Shown: positions 10,574 to 21,096 of the stretch, one piece after another
Layout: each line of letters begins with the position of its first letter
Numbering within the stretch: the stretch's first letter is position 1
DNA from: Entoloma clypeatum
Lineage: Eukaryota > Basidiomycota > Agaricomycetes > Agaricales > Entolomataceae
Length of the DNA: 55,258 bases
Reading direction: 5' to 3'
Assembly: GCA_963565915.1 (NCBI GenBank)
Contig: CAUXFO010000011.1
Span: 1-55,258, forward strand
Notes under the pieces: model-generated
Databases searched by the model: none
Told to the model about the DNA's origin: nothing
What the model saw: only the letters and a program-made list of their open reading frames with translations
Position numbers and translations under genes: made by a program

Positions 10574-10820
10574 CCCAGCCTCCCTCCGCAACATCCCTAC
10601 GAAATAAAATATTTATCGTCCGCTTGTGGACCTATGCTTCAAGTCCGCGGGTCCCTCCGCCGCGCCTCCTTCTCTTCCCTTCTCGCCATCGAGCACCTCC
10701 AAGGCTTTATCTACTATGCTTATGGCTTCTATACCAGGCTCCTCGAAAACCCACCCTACAAGGGTTCAAGCGTGGATGGCTCGAGGCCCTTGGCGATCTC
10801 GCACGCTACAGGATAGCTGT
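10574..10820 (+). pseudogene. Est1/SMG7-like gene fragment, copy 2 (longest)
   Basis: Reads VPASLRNIPTK, then a segment 'FSSLLAIEHLQGFIYYAYG' and 'FYTRLLENP', and after a frame change near 10765 'GFKRGWLEALGDLARYRIA'. The GDLARYR word is characteristic of Est1/SMG5-7-type proteins, which act in telomerase recruitment or nonsense-mediated decay. The frame change and the satellite immediately downstream (about 10822) show it is a non-functional captured piece. An HMM comparison was not possible here. Confidence 0.45.
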
Positions 10821-10938
10821 CTCCGCTGGTGCAGCTGTGTCGTCTCGTCGTCGACGGAGGGGTACTATGGTGAGTCTCCTGGTGCAGCTGTGTTACTCCT
10901 TCATCGACGGAGTGGTATGGCGGGCCAGGGGTTACTGC

Positions 10939-11060
10939 GACTACATTCACACTCTCCTTCAAATTCCCCTCGCTCCCACCGTCCCAGCCTCCCTCCCTAC
11001 CAAATGAAACATTATGGTCCGCTTGTAGACCTAGGCTTTCCACGAACTCCTGGTGGTACA
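10939..11060 (+). pseudogene. Est1/SMG7-like gene fragment, copy 3
   Basis: Repeats the CGACTACATTCACACTCTCC to GTCCGCTTGTAGACCTAGGC segment of copies 1 and 2 with several substitutions, then returns to satellite sequence. Fragment only. Confidence 0.35.
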
Positions 11061-11530
11061 GCTGTGGCGTCTCTCGCCCCTTCGTTGTGGATGTAGTGGT
11101 GATTCTCATGGCCCAGCCCTGTCATCGACGATGTGTGGTCTCGTCGTGGAGCCGTCTCGCCCCGTCGTCGATGAGGTGGAGTGATGGGTCTGGTGGTGCA
11201 GTGGCAGGTGTCGTGATGCAGCCGTGTCGCCCATTCGCCGTCGACGTAGGGGTAGGTATCGTGGTGCAGCTCTCTCGTCTGGTCGTCGACGGAGGGCATG
11301 GTTGGTCTCCTGGACTGGTGGATCTCCCTATGCAGCCGCACAGCTCCTTCGACGACGGAGGGGTTAGGTGGCGTTCAACGAGGGTGTGGGGTATGCAAAT
11401 GCGAATGGCAGGGGTTCGAACTCTGCGGCGGCGACGTGGGGTGGGCGGTGGGTGGAGTCGGATGCCCCGTCTCCGACGGAAGTGGGCGACATCTGCCGGC
11501 CGTTTCGGTAGGGGGTGGGTTGCGACTATT

Positions 11531-11646
11531 CCGTCGGCGAAAGAAGTGGGGCGGGATGTGGGTGAGAGGGATGTGGATCGATGTGTTCCGTCGACGAAAG
11601 AAGTGGGGCGGGATGTGGGTGAGAGGGATGTGTTCCGTCGTCGAGG
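11531..11646. repeat. 58-bp direct repeat, two units
   Basis: CCGTCGGCGAAAGAAGTGGG at 11531 recurs as CCGTCGACGAAAGAAGTGGG at 11589, with the following GCGGGATGTGGGTGAGAGGG also repeated. Confidence 0.7.
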
Positions 11647-11699
11647 GACGTGGGTGAGAGGTGTGGATGGAACCTGTCATTCCGTCGTCGGGAGATAGC

Positions 11700-12031
11700 G
11701 TAGACTAGTCGGACGGCAATTGTGTAACGAAGCAAACCTGACGCAGAGGCCGGTGAAGTAATCAGCACGGACGACGGCAAAGATGGTGTGGGAAGGACAT
11801 ACCTTCGCCCTTCCCAAGGCTCTGACCACGGCAGCGAGGCCTTGAGGTATCCGAGGAGGGTGTAAGCCCAAGGAATAGACTGGGGACGAGAGACGGTGTG
11901 CCAGGGACTCCTTCCCGGCAGAACATCCCTCGCCCAGCCACAGAGGGGACAGACGATGTCGTCAGAGATCGTGAGGCATCCGAGGAGGGGGTGACTCGAA
12001 GGGATGGAATCGGAAGGAGAGACGGCGTGCC
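11700..12031. other. No gene seen; one solo inverted-end motif
   Basis: Contains a further copy of the inverted-end motif at 11903-11924 (AGGGACTCCTTCCCGGCAGA) without a partner. The preceding CGAGAGACGG word is shared with the left flanks of both 388/389-bp units. No coding support. Confidence 0.45.
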
Positions 12032-12420
12032 AGGGACTACTCCCCGGCAGAACGTCCCTCGCCCGCGACGAAAGGAGAGAGGAGACTCGCTGGACGAGCA
12101 AGATTGCGCGAGATCAGACGGGAAACCCCTTCAATGAACAATTCACGTGACTGGGAATCCAGAAATGACCCACCGCGTGGGTCGGACGTCGATCCTCAAT
12201 GCGGTTCCGTTGAGGCTGTGCACGGCTCTGGCTTCCCACCAACTTCCCACGGCCGGGAATTGTCCGACGACACACTGTACGAGGACCACCCTCGTGAGTG
12301 TTCATCTTTCACGGAGAATGCACGGAAGCAAGTTCTGTGTATTCTCCCTCTGCGGTCAGCGCTGGCTTCCTCTTTCTCTTCTCGTCGGCGACGAAGAAGT
12401 TCTACTGGGGAGGAGTCCCT
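12032..12420. mobile_element. 389-bp unit with inverted ends, MITE-like, copy B
   Basis: Left end AGGGACTACTCCCCGGCAGA; right end, in reverse complement, AGGGACTCCTCCCCAGTAGA. The size is within one base of copy A, and the terminal parts are shared while the interior differs. No ORF suggests a transposase, so it would need one in trans. Confidence 0.55.
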
Positions 12421-12690
12421 AGTAAATGTCAATCTCTCGTCATCTAGGTCTGGATCCACACACTCTGGAACGGGACACTTCGAAGATGCCGTTTCTTGTC
12501 CGAACCTAATCTGCCCGGCTGTGGTTTCTTCGTCAACTCACGATAGACTCGTAACTACACACCATCTACATTTCACTGACGCCATGTGCTTTAGATCCTA
12601 TTCCCACTCTCGATCCACGCCACTCGACGCCTATCTGAACCGGCCGCACGAAGGCACACCATCCACAACCCACTTCCTCGACGAGACAAG
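12421..12690. other. Intergenic, nothing recognised
   Basis: Between the 389-bp unit and satellite block 3. Short frames only, no motif. Confidence 0.4.
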
Positions 12691-13400
12691 ATCACTGCCG
12701 CAGGACACCTCCCACCCCACTCCGTCGACGACGGGGCGGCTGCACTAGGACACTCCCCAACTCACTCCTTTCACGAGGGGGACGACGCGGCTACACCAGG
12801 ATCCCCCCTACCTCACCCCTTCGGCCACGGGACAAGACGGCTGCACCACGAGACTCACCCCTCCTTCGACGAGGGAACGGGGCGGCTGCACCAGGACACC
12901 CACCACCTCACTCCTTCTCCGAGGGAACGGGACAGTTGCGCCAGGAGACCCCCACCCAACTCCGATGACGACGATGAAACGACGCGGATGCACAAGAACA
13001 CCCACCACACCATTCCGTCGACGAGGGATTGGAACGGCTGCCCTAAGAGACCTGCCACAACACTCCTGGGCGACCAGATGATGCGGTTGCACCAGACAAT
13101 TCCGCATGTTCCTCCCGGGGGGACGAGAAGGCTGCGCCAGGACACCCCGACCTACTTCGACCAAGGGAACGGGATGGCCGCGCCAGGACGCTCACCTTCC
13201 TCCCTTGATGAGGGGACGACATGGTTAGACCAGGACAACCCCTCACATCACTCCTTCGACGAGAGAACGACGCAGCTGCGCCAGACACCCCCAACCTCCC
13301 TCCTCCGACGAGGGATCGGGACTGGCTGCGCATGGACCCCTTATCTCAGTCCTTCGACGAGGAGATGACGCCAGCCTGCGGCCTCCCCCTCCCATTTTTT
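12691..13400. repeat. Satellite block 3 in inverted orientation
   Basis: CTTCGACGAGGG(A/G)ACG(G/A) followed by CGGCTGCACCAGGACACC(C/T) recurs about every 50-60 bp. It is a diverged relative of the complement of the blocks 1 and 2 pattern (GGTGCAGC... GTCG). Confidence 0.6.
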
Positions 13401-14100
13401 GTCCTCACATCTCTGTAGTACCGTAGTATGAGACCATGTTGTCTCATTCGTCGGTGAACAATACTTAGCTCTCATACCACGTAGCAGCATTATTTTATCA
13501 TGTGTACAGACATAGTCAAACCATCAATGAATAATCAGATGCACTACTACAAGTTCGTCGTGGACGAAGGGCATGTGCGTGAGAGCAGTGGCCGCAAGTA
13601 TAAAAAAATTCACTATCGACGCCGACGTGTGTATAAGAATAGTAAGAGTAGATATAAAAGAATCTGTCATCAGATAGCAGTAGGAATAAAATGTAAAAAT
13701 TACGTCGTCGACGACGTGTACATGAAAGCAGTGATAGCAAATGTAAAAAAATTCCTCGTCGTCGACTTGTGACTGCGAGCAACAAAGTATGAAATTTTTT
13801 TCACCGTGGACAAAGGGGGTATACAGCGGTGGTGCAGCTACTGCAGCCGTGTCATGTCGTCGACGACGTGGGCTCCGTTTCGACTAAGATACGTCGACGA
13901 CAAATCGGTCTTTGTGGAATGAACTGCATGTTGTATCTCCCTCGTTCGCGGAAAACTAAGCCTCAAAAAGGTGTCCGTATATTCACAGAATAACGCCAAT
14001 ATCATCAAAAGGAGTCCGTGCAATAATAATAAGCACATATTTTGAAAAAAAAACAAAACAATTGAATTGCAAGGCCCCCCCGCTCACAAACTACTCGATG
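13401..14100. other. AT-richer spacer before the PLE array
   Basis: Markedly more A+T than its neighbours. It holds a few GTCGTCGACGAC palindromes (about 13703, 13757, 13857) with GTAAAAATTACG-like flanks as in block 1. No gene recognised. It ends at the first TTAGGGG remnant at 14101. Confidence 0.5.
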
Positions 14101-14110
14101 GGGTTAGGGG

Positions 14111-14188
14111 AGGAGCACTACGACGAGCGCAGCGAGGAGGAGTGCGACTGAGGGGCCTGTGTGCCGATGTGGACAATAGGACTTGGGA
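14111..14188 (-). mobile_element. PLE copy L1, 78-bp 3' fragment (3'-end family a)
   Basis: Bounded by TTAGGGG on both sides. It contains only the 3' tail of the element and stops inside the hammerhead helix III loop (sense 5' end TCCCAAGT). R6 in the other arm starts at the same base. Confidence 0.85.
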
Positions 14189-14213
14189 GGGGTTAGGGGT
14201 TAGGGGTTAGGGG

Positions 14214-14344
14214 ATAGTATTTCCAACGCCAAGGACGATGGAGGGAAGGAAGCGACTGGGGGCCTGTGCCGAGTGGACAATAGGACTTGGGGAAAGTCCA
14301 GGATCCTATTTCGGCCTTTAAAGGCCTCATCAGGTCCGAATACG
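14214..14344 (-). mobile_element. PLE copy L2, 131-bp 3' fragment (family b)
   Basis: Has a different 3' tail (sense ...GCGTTGGAAATACTAT) from L1. Its sense 5' end (CGTATTCGGACC) lies at the outer edge of the hammerhead. Flanked by TTAGGGG tracts. Confidence 0.85.
14275..14337 (-). ncRNA. Hammerhead ribozyme (in L2)
   Basis: Complete core: GGAC/GUCC helix I base, CUGAUGA, helix II GGCC/GGCC, GAAA, helix III AUAGGA/UCCUAU. The outer helix I segment is truncated by the insert's end. Confidence 0.75.
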
Positions 14345-14357
14345 TAGGGGTTAGGGG

Positions 14358-14553
14358 AGGAGCACTACGACGAGCGCAGCGAGGAGGAGTGCGACTGAGG
14401 GGCCTGTGTGCCGATGTGGACAATAGGACTTGGGATAAGTCCAGGATCCTATTTCGGCCTTTATAGGCCTCATCAGGTCCGAAAACGGCAATCGGTTGAG
14501 TCATTCAGAGAACAATAGAACTATTGTTCTCTGGGCAGCTGACTCCGCCTATT
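14358..14553 (-). mobile_element. PLE copy L3, 196-bp 3' fragment (family a)
   Basis: Begins (sense) at CAATAGGCGGAGTCAG, just upstream of the 13-bp hairpin that precedes the ribozyme. Followed by TTAGGGG and L4. Confidence 0.85.
14418..14480 (-). ncRNA. Hammerhead ribozyme (in L3)
   Basis: Same 63-nt motif as the other copies, with GGCCUAUAAAGGCC helix II and the outer GCCG/CGGC helix I segment present. Confidence 0.85.
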
Positions 14554-14564
14554 GGGGTTAGGGG

Positions 14565-14895
14565 AGGAGCACTACGACGAGCGCAGCGAGGAGGAGTGCG
14601 ACTGAGGGGCCTGTGTGCCGATGTGGACAATAGGACTTGGGATAAGTCCGGGATCCTATTTCGGCCTTTATAGGCCTCATCAGGTCCGAAAACGGCAATC
14701 GGTTGAGTCATGCCAGAGAACAATAACGCTATTGTTCTCTGGGGCAGCTGACTCTGCCTATTGTTCACTTCGACACACGCCTGACAGCGGGCGCGACAGG
14801 GAAGACGCCACACAGCGCGCGACCCATGCGGTATCCGAGTCACGTGCCTGAACACGCGCCGGACCCTACAAGGGTAAGGCTATGGGGAATCCCCA
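14565..14895 (-). mobile_element. PLE copy L4, 331-bp 3' fragment (family a)
   Basis: Sense 5' end is TGGGGATTCCCC, that is, inside the small palindrome conserved in all families. Bounded by telomeric tracts. Somewhat diverged from L6-L11. Confidence 0.85.
14625..14687 (-). ncRNA. Hammerhead ribozyme (in L4)
   Basis: Complete core. One substitution in the helix III loop (GGAUCCCGG in place of GGAUCCUGG) leaves the predicted pairs intact. Confidence 0.85.
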
Positions 14896-14906
14896 GGGGG
14901 TTAGGG

Positions 14907-15260
14907 AAGAAGTAGTTCCTTCGCAAAGAAGGACTATGGAAGGGGCGACTGTGGGGCCTGTGCCGAGTGGACAATAGGACTTGGGGAAAGTCCAGGATCC
15001 TATTTCGGCCTTTAAAGGCCTCATCAGGTCCGAATACGGCAATCGTTGAGTCATTCCAGAGAACAATAACGCTATTGTTCTCTGGGACAGCTGACTCTGC
15101 CTATTGTTCACTTTTGGGCCTAGTCTGACAGCGGCGTGACAGGGAAGAACGCCACAACCCGGAACCGAACAGGGTCCCGAAGGGACCCTGCAAGGACAAG
15201 GCTATGGGGAATCCCCATCAACAAACCGACAGAAAGGCGCACCACAGTGAACCGAAATAG
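14907..15260 (-). mobile_element. PLE copy L5, ~350-bp 3' fragment (family c)
   Basis: Third type of 3' tail (sense ...CTTTGCGAAGGAACTACTTC). Matches the tail of R2 and R3 in the other arm. Sense 5' end near CTATTTCGGTTCACTG. Confidence 0.85.
14969..15031 (-). ncRNA. Hammerhead ribozyme (in L5)
   Basis: Complete core with GGCCUUUAAAGGCC helix II, as in families b and c. Confidence 0.85.
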
Positions 15261-15330
15261 GGGTTAGGGGAGGAGCACTACGACGAGCGCAGCGAGGAGG
15301 AGTGCGACTGAGGGGCCTGTGTGCCGATGT

Positions 15331-15393
15331 GGACAATAGGACTTGGGATAAGTCCAGGATCCTATTTCGGCCTTTATAGGCCTCATCAGGTCC
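15331..15393 (-). ncRNA. Hammerhead ribozyme (in L6)
   Basis: Complete 63-nt motif identical in its core to L7-L11. Confidence 0.85.
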
Positions 15394-16507
15394 GAAAACG
15401 GCAATCGGTTGAGTCATGCCAGAGAACAATAACGCTATTGTTCTCTGGGGCAGCTGACTCTGCCTATTGTTCACTTCGACACACAGTCCGACAGTCGCGC
15501 GACAGGGAAGACGCCACACGGCGCTCGCCCAGACAGCGCCCATCACAGGCACGTGCCACCATGAAATTTCATAGTAGCACGTGCCTCAGGACCCTGCAAG
15601 GGTAAGGCTATGGGGAATCCCCATCACGGACCAGCGGTCCGGGTGAGATCCGAGTGAACCGAGATAACGGATCGCTCCCACATCAAAGTCCGAAGATCTT
15701 TGAAGGCGAAGACCGTTATCCCGAAGGACACACAACAAGAAAACTAACCGATACCCAGTAACATGTAAGAACAGTTACGGGAAACCACCTAAGTACATTA
15801 TTTACGAAATGTACGTAAAAACGCCAGACACAGTGGTCGACATCAGAGCTGGAGTAAGCAAGGGCGAACAAGCGAGCCATCTCATCGCTAGACATGTCGA
15901 TTGTTCGAACCGACACCAGCTGAGCGAGATGACCCACATTCCCAACCCAACCCTAGGGTTGGGCGCACGTCCGTCGTTGAGTCTAGCAAAGGCCGGACTC
16001 ACCCCCAGCCCCCAACGTTAACCGGTTAGGGTTAGGTTAGGGGTTAGGGGTTAGGAGTAAGGGGTTACTGTTAGGGGGTAAGGTTAGGTTAAGCTGTTGG
16101 CTATTGTGTGTCAATAGGCAGGCATATATCTTTTCAGTATAAGCTGAGCTTACGGTTAGGGTTAGGCTCCAAGGCTAATTCCTATGGTTTTCCATTGCGC
16201 ACGAAGGCGTTATACCGTAAGTCGTTGGTCAGCTACACCGACAGGGTGGGTTTCCACCACCGTTAAAGAACCGGAATGGTCAGAGAATGAAGGGGGACTC
16301 ACTTTCGTAGGTAAGTCTGTGGTAGCAAGGAGTTTATTCTCACTATTATGGTACTCTAGCGTTGTTCTCCCATATGTTCCTTCCGCAGCGTTCGTACTTA
16401 AACTACTGACTACAAAAGGGATACACACGCCATAACGCAGGTAGGTCTAGCCGGTACATCCAACTGTTCTCCCATATCCCCCTCGACGCTGTAAAGCGCC
16501 AAGACAC

Positions 16508-19206
16508 TCAGTCGTGACGAGACAACCAAGCGTCTCCAAGACTCTGACGAGTATTAACAAGGTGCGCCAGTGCGGTTCCTTCGGTTTCAGATAGTTCTGA
16601 ATCTGAGGAGTCCTCGAGTTCGTCTGCAGACAGCCGAACAACCGGGGACTGGCGCGAAGCTTCCTTGTCCATTCCTGTGATCACCACCTTTTTCCAAAGA
16701 GTAGTTAAGTCAAATAAATTCAGAGTACGCTTTCGCGATACCAAGAATTTTCGTTTATCAAATCCTAACACCCGGATATCCGGCATGGGGGTTACCCCCC
16801 CTGCGGTGTGAACCATGACCGTCAGGTCCTCGTCGTCCATAACAGACGCCAAGTCCCCGGGGTCAGCGGAGAATCGTGGGTGCGAGAGGGAGAATTTCCC
16901 TTGCTCGGCGTTACTAAGATAGTCGCGCCAGAATCCGATGATGGTGTCACCAAGTTCTTTTGCGGAAAAGTAATTCCATGCCTCATTAAAATGTGACTTA
17001 AGTACCAACACCTCTGCAGGTGCCTTTCTCACTTCGTTGAGACGTTTAGCCCAACTGTCAGTACTGTACTTCTTAAGCCATGCTTTAACAAGTTCTTCGG
17101 GGTACCCACGCTTCACATACAACAATACCAACTGTTGCAGTGCCCTGAGGTAAGTCGATTGTAGACTACTCAGCGTGGCGAGCCTCGACATTTCACCGAT
17201 AAAAGTCCCTCTCTTTACATCGAGCGGGTGGTGGGAAATGTATGGAATTCGTTCCAAGTGTGAACGTGCTTTGCGATAAGGCATGTGTTGCAAAGCGCCT
17301 CTTTCGTCGCGATACAACATCATGTCCAAGAAGGGTTGATGAGACCCAGACACATTCCACTCAATAACACAATCTTCGATGGCGACTTTTTGCACAATAC
17401 GAAGCGCTTCAGCTTCTGAATTGGCATATACTAAAGCCAGTACATCATCGATGTACCGTCCATAGAAAGCTACAGACGGATCCTCCATAATTCCACAGTG
17501 TTTCTCAAAATACCAGCCGTACAAGTTGGCTAGGTCCGGAGAGTCAGCTACGCCCATAGCAAGGCCTCGGCGCTGTTTGTAGAATTTTCCTTGGAATTGT
17601 GTTATTAAATTGAGGTTACCGACAAGGAGACACTGCAGGAAGAGTTGATGCAGCTGTAAATCGTCTCTGTCAATCACCGCGTAGTCTGCGTCTATATCAA
17701 AGCCGGACCATTCACAGTATAGAAAATCAACGATGTCAAGACACCGTTGAATTGGAATGGAGGGATAGAACGCGACGACGTCGCCGGTGACAAGATAAAA
17801 TCTCTTGTTGGGAATCATCCTCAATTTACTCAATTTTATCGCCAAATCTTTGGTACCGTGGATAACGGTGGGCGCCGCCTTAACAAGCGGTTTGAGACAT
17901 TTTGAGATGTACTTTGCAGCAGGGTTCTGGATGGCACTGTGACACGGAATAATCGGTCGCATCTTAACAGGTTCCTTGTGGATTTTAGGAATCCCGTAAA
18001 ATTGCGGCACAGTATGTTTAGCGAACCCTCCCTTTTCTTCTTTGAGAGTTATTTTCGATCGCAAAAATCGCGCTAACTGCTTGCCAAGGGGATGAACGTC
18101 AAAAGCAAGTTTTGCTAAGTCGCCCATGGCAGTACATTGGTGAGCAAATATAAGATTAGCCTGGAACTCCGGAATTTCTATATAATTCTGGAGATCATTA
18201 AGCAGATCCAAGCTCTTCTCTATTATCCAATCCCGACGCGAGACTGCTATGCCCAAATTTTTATCTGTCATGGTAACGACGTAGTCGTTATCATACAGAA
18301 AGCGCTGGATTACTCGAGTAGACGGTGCGTTCGGATTGCGTGGTACGTCGCTCTTAGACTCCCGGATTTTAGATATCGTATCCATGACGAAGATCTTACC
18401 GAGGGTCAATCCATGCGCTATGTAAGCAGGGACTTTTGGTAGTTTCTGAGATGTCTCATGTTCTACCTCAAAGTCTGGATCGTAGAGGTTTGAAGTTCCT
18501 TCAGTGAAAGAAAAGTAAATGCGCCACAATAGGCGACGACGGGAGTCATTATAGGCTTCCGTTATTAACTTAGTGTTAGTTTTACTATTAAACATATAGT
18601 TTAATCCCACTGATAGTTGATGTTCAACTTCTAAAGGCAGGTTCACACCAGGGGAGCGATGTACATGGTCTTTGTATTGGGCAGCCAGTAATACAGATAC
18701 AGGTGTAATACAATGTACATACGCGATGGCGGAAGGAAACGATAGCAATAAAATCGAGTCCGGGTAAGTAGAAGGCCGATTCCAAACAGTTTTGACACTC
18801 ACGTTGTTAGACGAGGGGGCCGAAGCCCCGAAAAGAATCCCAGCGGTCAAGACCGCGCCTTCCCCTTCCCCTTCGCTGACCCTTTCGGGCCCGGCTTTTT
18901 GCCTTTTGGGGAGTCTCCAGTCGCGCGTGCTTTGGCTCTGGCTTTGCGAGCGGGGGGCGGCACGAACGGCTTCGGCGCTTTCGGCGTCGTCGTCTTGCTG
19001 GAGGAGGCGGTGGAGGAACGGGTCTTGCCATCTTTCTCCTTGTTCTTCTTGAACTTGAGCCCCTTGGGGAGAGGCTGAGAAATAGACCGATAAGTCAGTA
19101 AGACTTAGAGGGGAAGGGAAGTAATCAGAGTCACTTACCTTGCCCAGTTCCTTGCCACTGAACCGCTTGGCGATTGCTTTGTCGAGCAGAGCCTCAAGAG
19201 ACTCGT
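16508..19206 (-). CDS. Penelope-type reverse transcriptase of L6, N-terminus truncated
   Basis: The RT frame is open from the truncation point to the stop at 16508, passing unspliced through the 64-nt intron. The first in-frame ATG is well downstream, so translation of this copy is uncertain. It carries all RT motifs described for L9 (PQFYGIPKIHK, GDVVAFYPSIP, GLAMGVADSPDLANLYGW, YIDDVLAL, FLDMMLYRDE) and ends with the acidic Ser-rich tail. There is no GIY-YIG domain. The 26-nt-level differences from L9 are spread through the gene, so L6 is an older or separate lineage insert. Confidence 0.75.
18847..19206 (-). pseudogene. 3' part of ORF1 in L6
   Basis: Remaining exon 1 (19206-19139), 64-nt intron (19138-19075) and exon 2 (19074-18847). 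The spliced frame gives the Lys/Ser/Pro-rich tail and stops with TGA at the exact position where L9 and R2 have TAA and R4 has TAG. The upstream part of the protein is missing. Confidence 0.65.
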
Positions 19207-19271
19207 AGGGTTAGGGGGGTTAGGGGTTAGGGGTTAGGGGGGTTAGGGGGTTAGGGGTTAGGGGTTAGGGG
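19207..19271 (+). repeat. Internal TTAGGGG tract between L6 and L7
   Basis: About 65 bp of TTAGGGG with some GGGGGG variants. It is the longest internal tract in the left array and represents a former chromosome end onto which L7 was added. Confidence 0.85.
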
Positions 19272-19331
19272 AGGAGCACTACGACGAGCGCAGCGAGGAG
19301 GAGTGCGACTGAGGGGCCTGTGTGCCGATGT

Positions 19332-19394
19332 GGACAATAGGACTTGGGATAAGTCCAGGATCCTATTTCGGCCTTTATAGGCCTCATCAGGTCC
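19332..19394 (-). ncRNA. Hammerhead ribozyme (in L7)
   Basis: Complete 63-nt motif. Confidence 0.85.
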
Positions 19395-20508
19395 GAAAAC
19401 GGCAATCGGTTGAGTCATGCCAGAGAACAATAACGCTATTGTTCTCTGGGGCAGCTGACTCTGCCTATTGTTCACTTCGACACACAGTCCGACAGTCGCG
19501 CGACAGGGAAGACGCCACACAGCGCTCGCCCAGACAGCGCCCATCACAGGCACGTGCCACCATGAAGTTTCATAGTAGCACGTGCCTCAGGACCCTGCAA
19601 GGGTAAGGCTATGGGGAATCCCCATCACGGACCAGCGGTCCGGGTGAGACCCGAGTGAACCGAAATAACGGATCGCTCCCACATCAAAGTCCGAAGATCT
19701 TTGAAGGCGAAGACCGTTATCCCGAAGGACACACAACAAGAAAACTAACCAATACCCAGTAACATGTAAGAACAGTTACGGGAAACCACCTAAGTACATT
19801 ATTTACGAAATGTACGTAAAAACGCCAGACACAATGGTCGACATCAGAGCTGGAGTAAGCAAGGGCGAACAAGCAAGCCATCTCATCGCTAGACATGTCG
19901 ATTGTTCGAACCGGCACCAGCTGAGCGAGATGACCCACATTCCCAACCCAACCCTAGGGTTGGGCGCACGTCCGTCGTTGAGTCTAGCAAAGGCCGGACT
20001 CACCCCCAGCCCCCAACGTTAACCGGTTAGGGTTAGGTTAGGGGTTAGGGGTTAGGAGTAAGGGGTTACTGTTAGGGGGTAAGGTTAGGTTAAGCTGTTG
20101 GCTATTGTGTGTCAATAGGCAGGCATATATCTTTTCAATATAAGCTGAGCTTACGGTTAGGGTTAGGCTCCAAGGCTAATTCCTATGGTTTTCCATTGCG
20201 CACGAAGGCGCTATACCGTAAGTCGTTGGTCAGCTACACCGACAGGGTGGGTTTCCACCACCGTTAAAGAACCGGAATGGTCAGAGAATGAAGGGGGACT
20301 CACTTTCGTAGGTAAGTCTGTGGTAGCAAGGAGTTTATTCTCACTATTATGGTACTCTAGCGTTGTTCTCCCATATGCTCCTTCCGCAGCGTTCGTACTT
20401 AAACTACTGACTACAAAAGGGATACACACGCCATAACGCAGGTAGGTCTAGCCGGTACATCCAACTGTTCTCCCATATCCCCCTCGACGCCGTGAAGCGC
20501 CAAGACAC

Positions 20509-20949
20509 TCAGTCGTGACGAGACAACCAAGCGTCTCCGAGACTCTGACGAGTATTTACAAGGTGCGCCAGTGCGGTTCCTTCGGTTTCAGATAGTTCTG
20601 AATCTGAGGAGTCCTCGAGTTCGTCTGCAGACAGCCGAACAACCGGGGACTGGCGCGAAGCTTCCTTGTCCATTCCTGTGATCACCACCTTTTTCCAAAG
20701 AGTAGTTAAATCAAATAAATTCAGAGTACGCTTTCGCGATACCAAGAATTTTCGTTTATCAAATCCTAACACCCGGATATCCGGCATGGGGGTTACCCCC
20801 CCTGCGGTATGAACCATGACCGTCAGGTCCTCGTCGTCCATGACAGACGCCAAGTCTCCGGGGTCAGCGGAGAACCGTGGGTGCGAGAGGGAGAATTTCC
20901 CTTGCTCGGCGTTACTAAGATAGTCGCGCCAGAATCCGATGATGGTGTC
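20509..20949 (-). pseudogene. RT C-terminal fragment of L7
   Basis: In-frame remainder of the RT gene beginning (sense) at codons for DTIIGFWRDYL and ending at the usual C-terminus. All catalytic motifs are missing. Confidence 0.85.
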
Positions 20950-21033
20950 GGGTTAGGGGTTAGGGGTTAGGGGAGGAGCACTACGACGAGCGCAGCGAGG
21001 AGGAGTGCGACTGAGGGGCCTGTGTGCCGATGT

Positions 21034-21096
21034 GGACAATAGGACTTGGGATAAGTCCAGGATCCTATTTCGGCCTTTATAGGCCTCATCAGGTCC
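21034..21096 (-). ncRNA. Hammerhead ribozyme (in L8)
   Basis: Complete 63-nt motif. Confidence 0.85.

Larger units (their letters stand above)
10000..11330. repeat. Subtelomeric satellite block 2, interspersed with gene-like fragments
   Basis: The TCGTCGACGG core followed by a GTGGTGTGGTG(A/G)GTC and CTGGTGCAGCTGCG pattern recurs from 10010 to about 11330. It is the same family as block 1 but with looser spacing. Between units lie three copies of a non-satellite segment, annotated separately. Confidence 0.7.
15271..19206 (-). mobile_element. PLE copy L6, 3.9 kb, 5'-truncated in ORF1
   Basis: From the family a 3' tail (15271) through hammerhead, fossil telomeric tract (about 16022-16095) and 3' UTR to the RT and the end of ORF1. 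At 19206 the ORF1 codons (NES, sense) meet TTAGGG repeats. The copy retains the 64-nt intron at 19075-19138. Confidence 0.9.
19272..20949 (-). mobile_element. PLE copy L7, 1.7 kb, 5'-truncated in RT C-terminus
   Basis: Family a 3' tail, hammerhead, fossil tract, 3' UTR and the last ~147 RT codons (20509-20949), then TTAGGGG. Close to L6 in sequence. Confidence 0.9.

Noticed and set aside
20185..20436. 72- and 83-codon frames in the PLE 3' UTR
   Set aside because: Interrupted by substitutions in L8, L9 and L11 (an early stop where L6, L7 and R4 are open). No motif.
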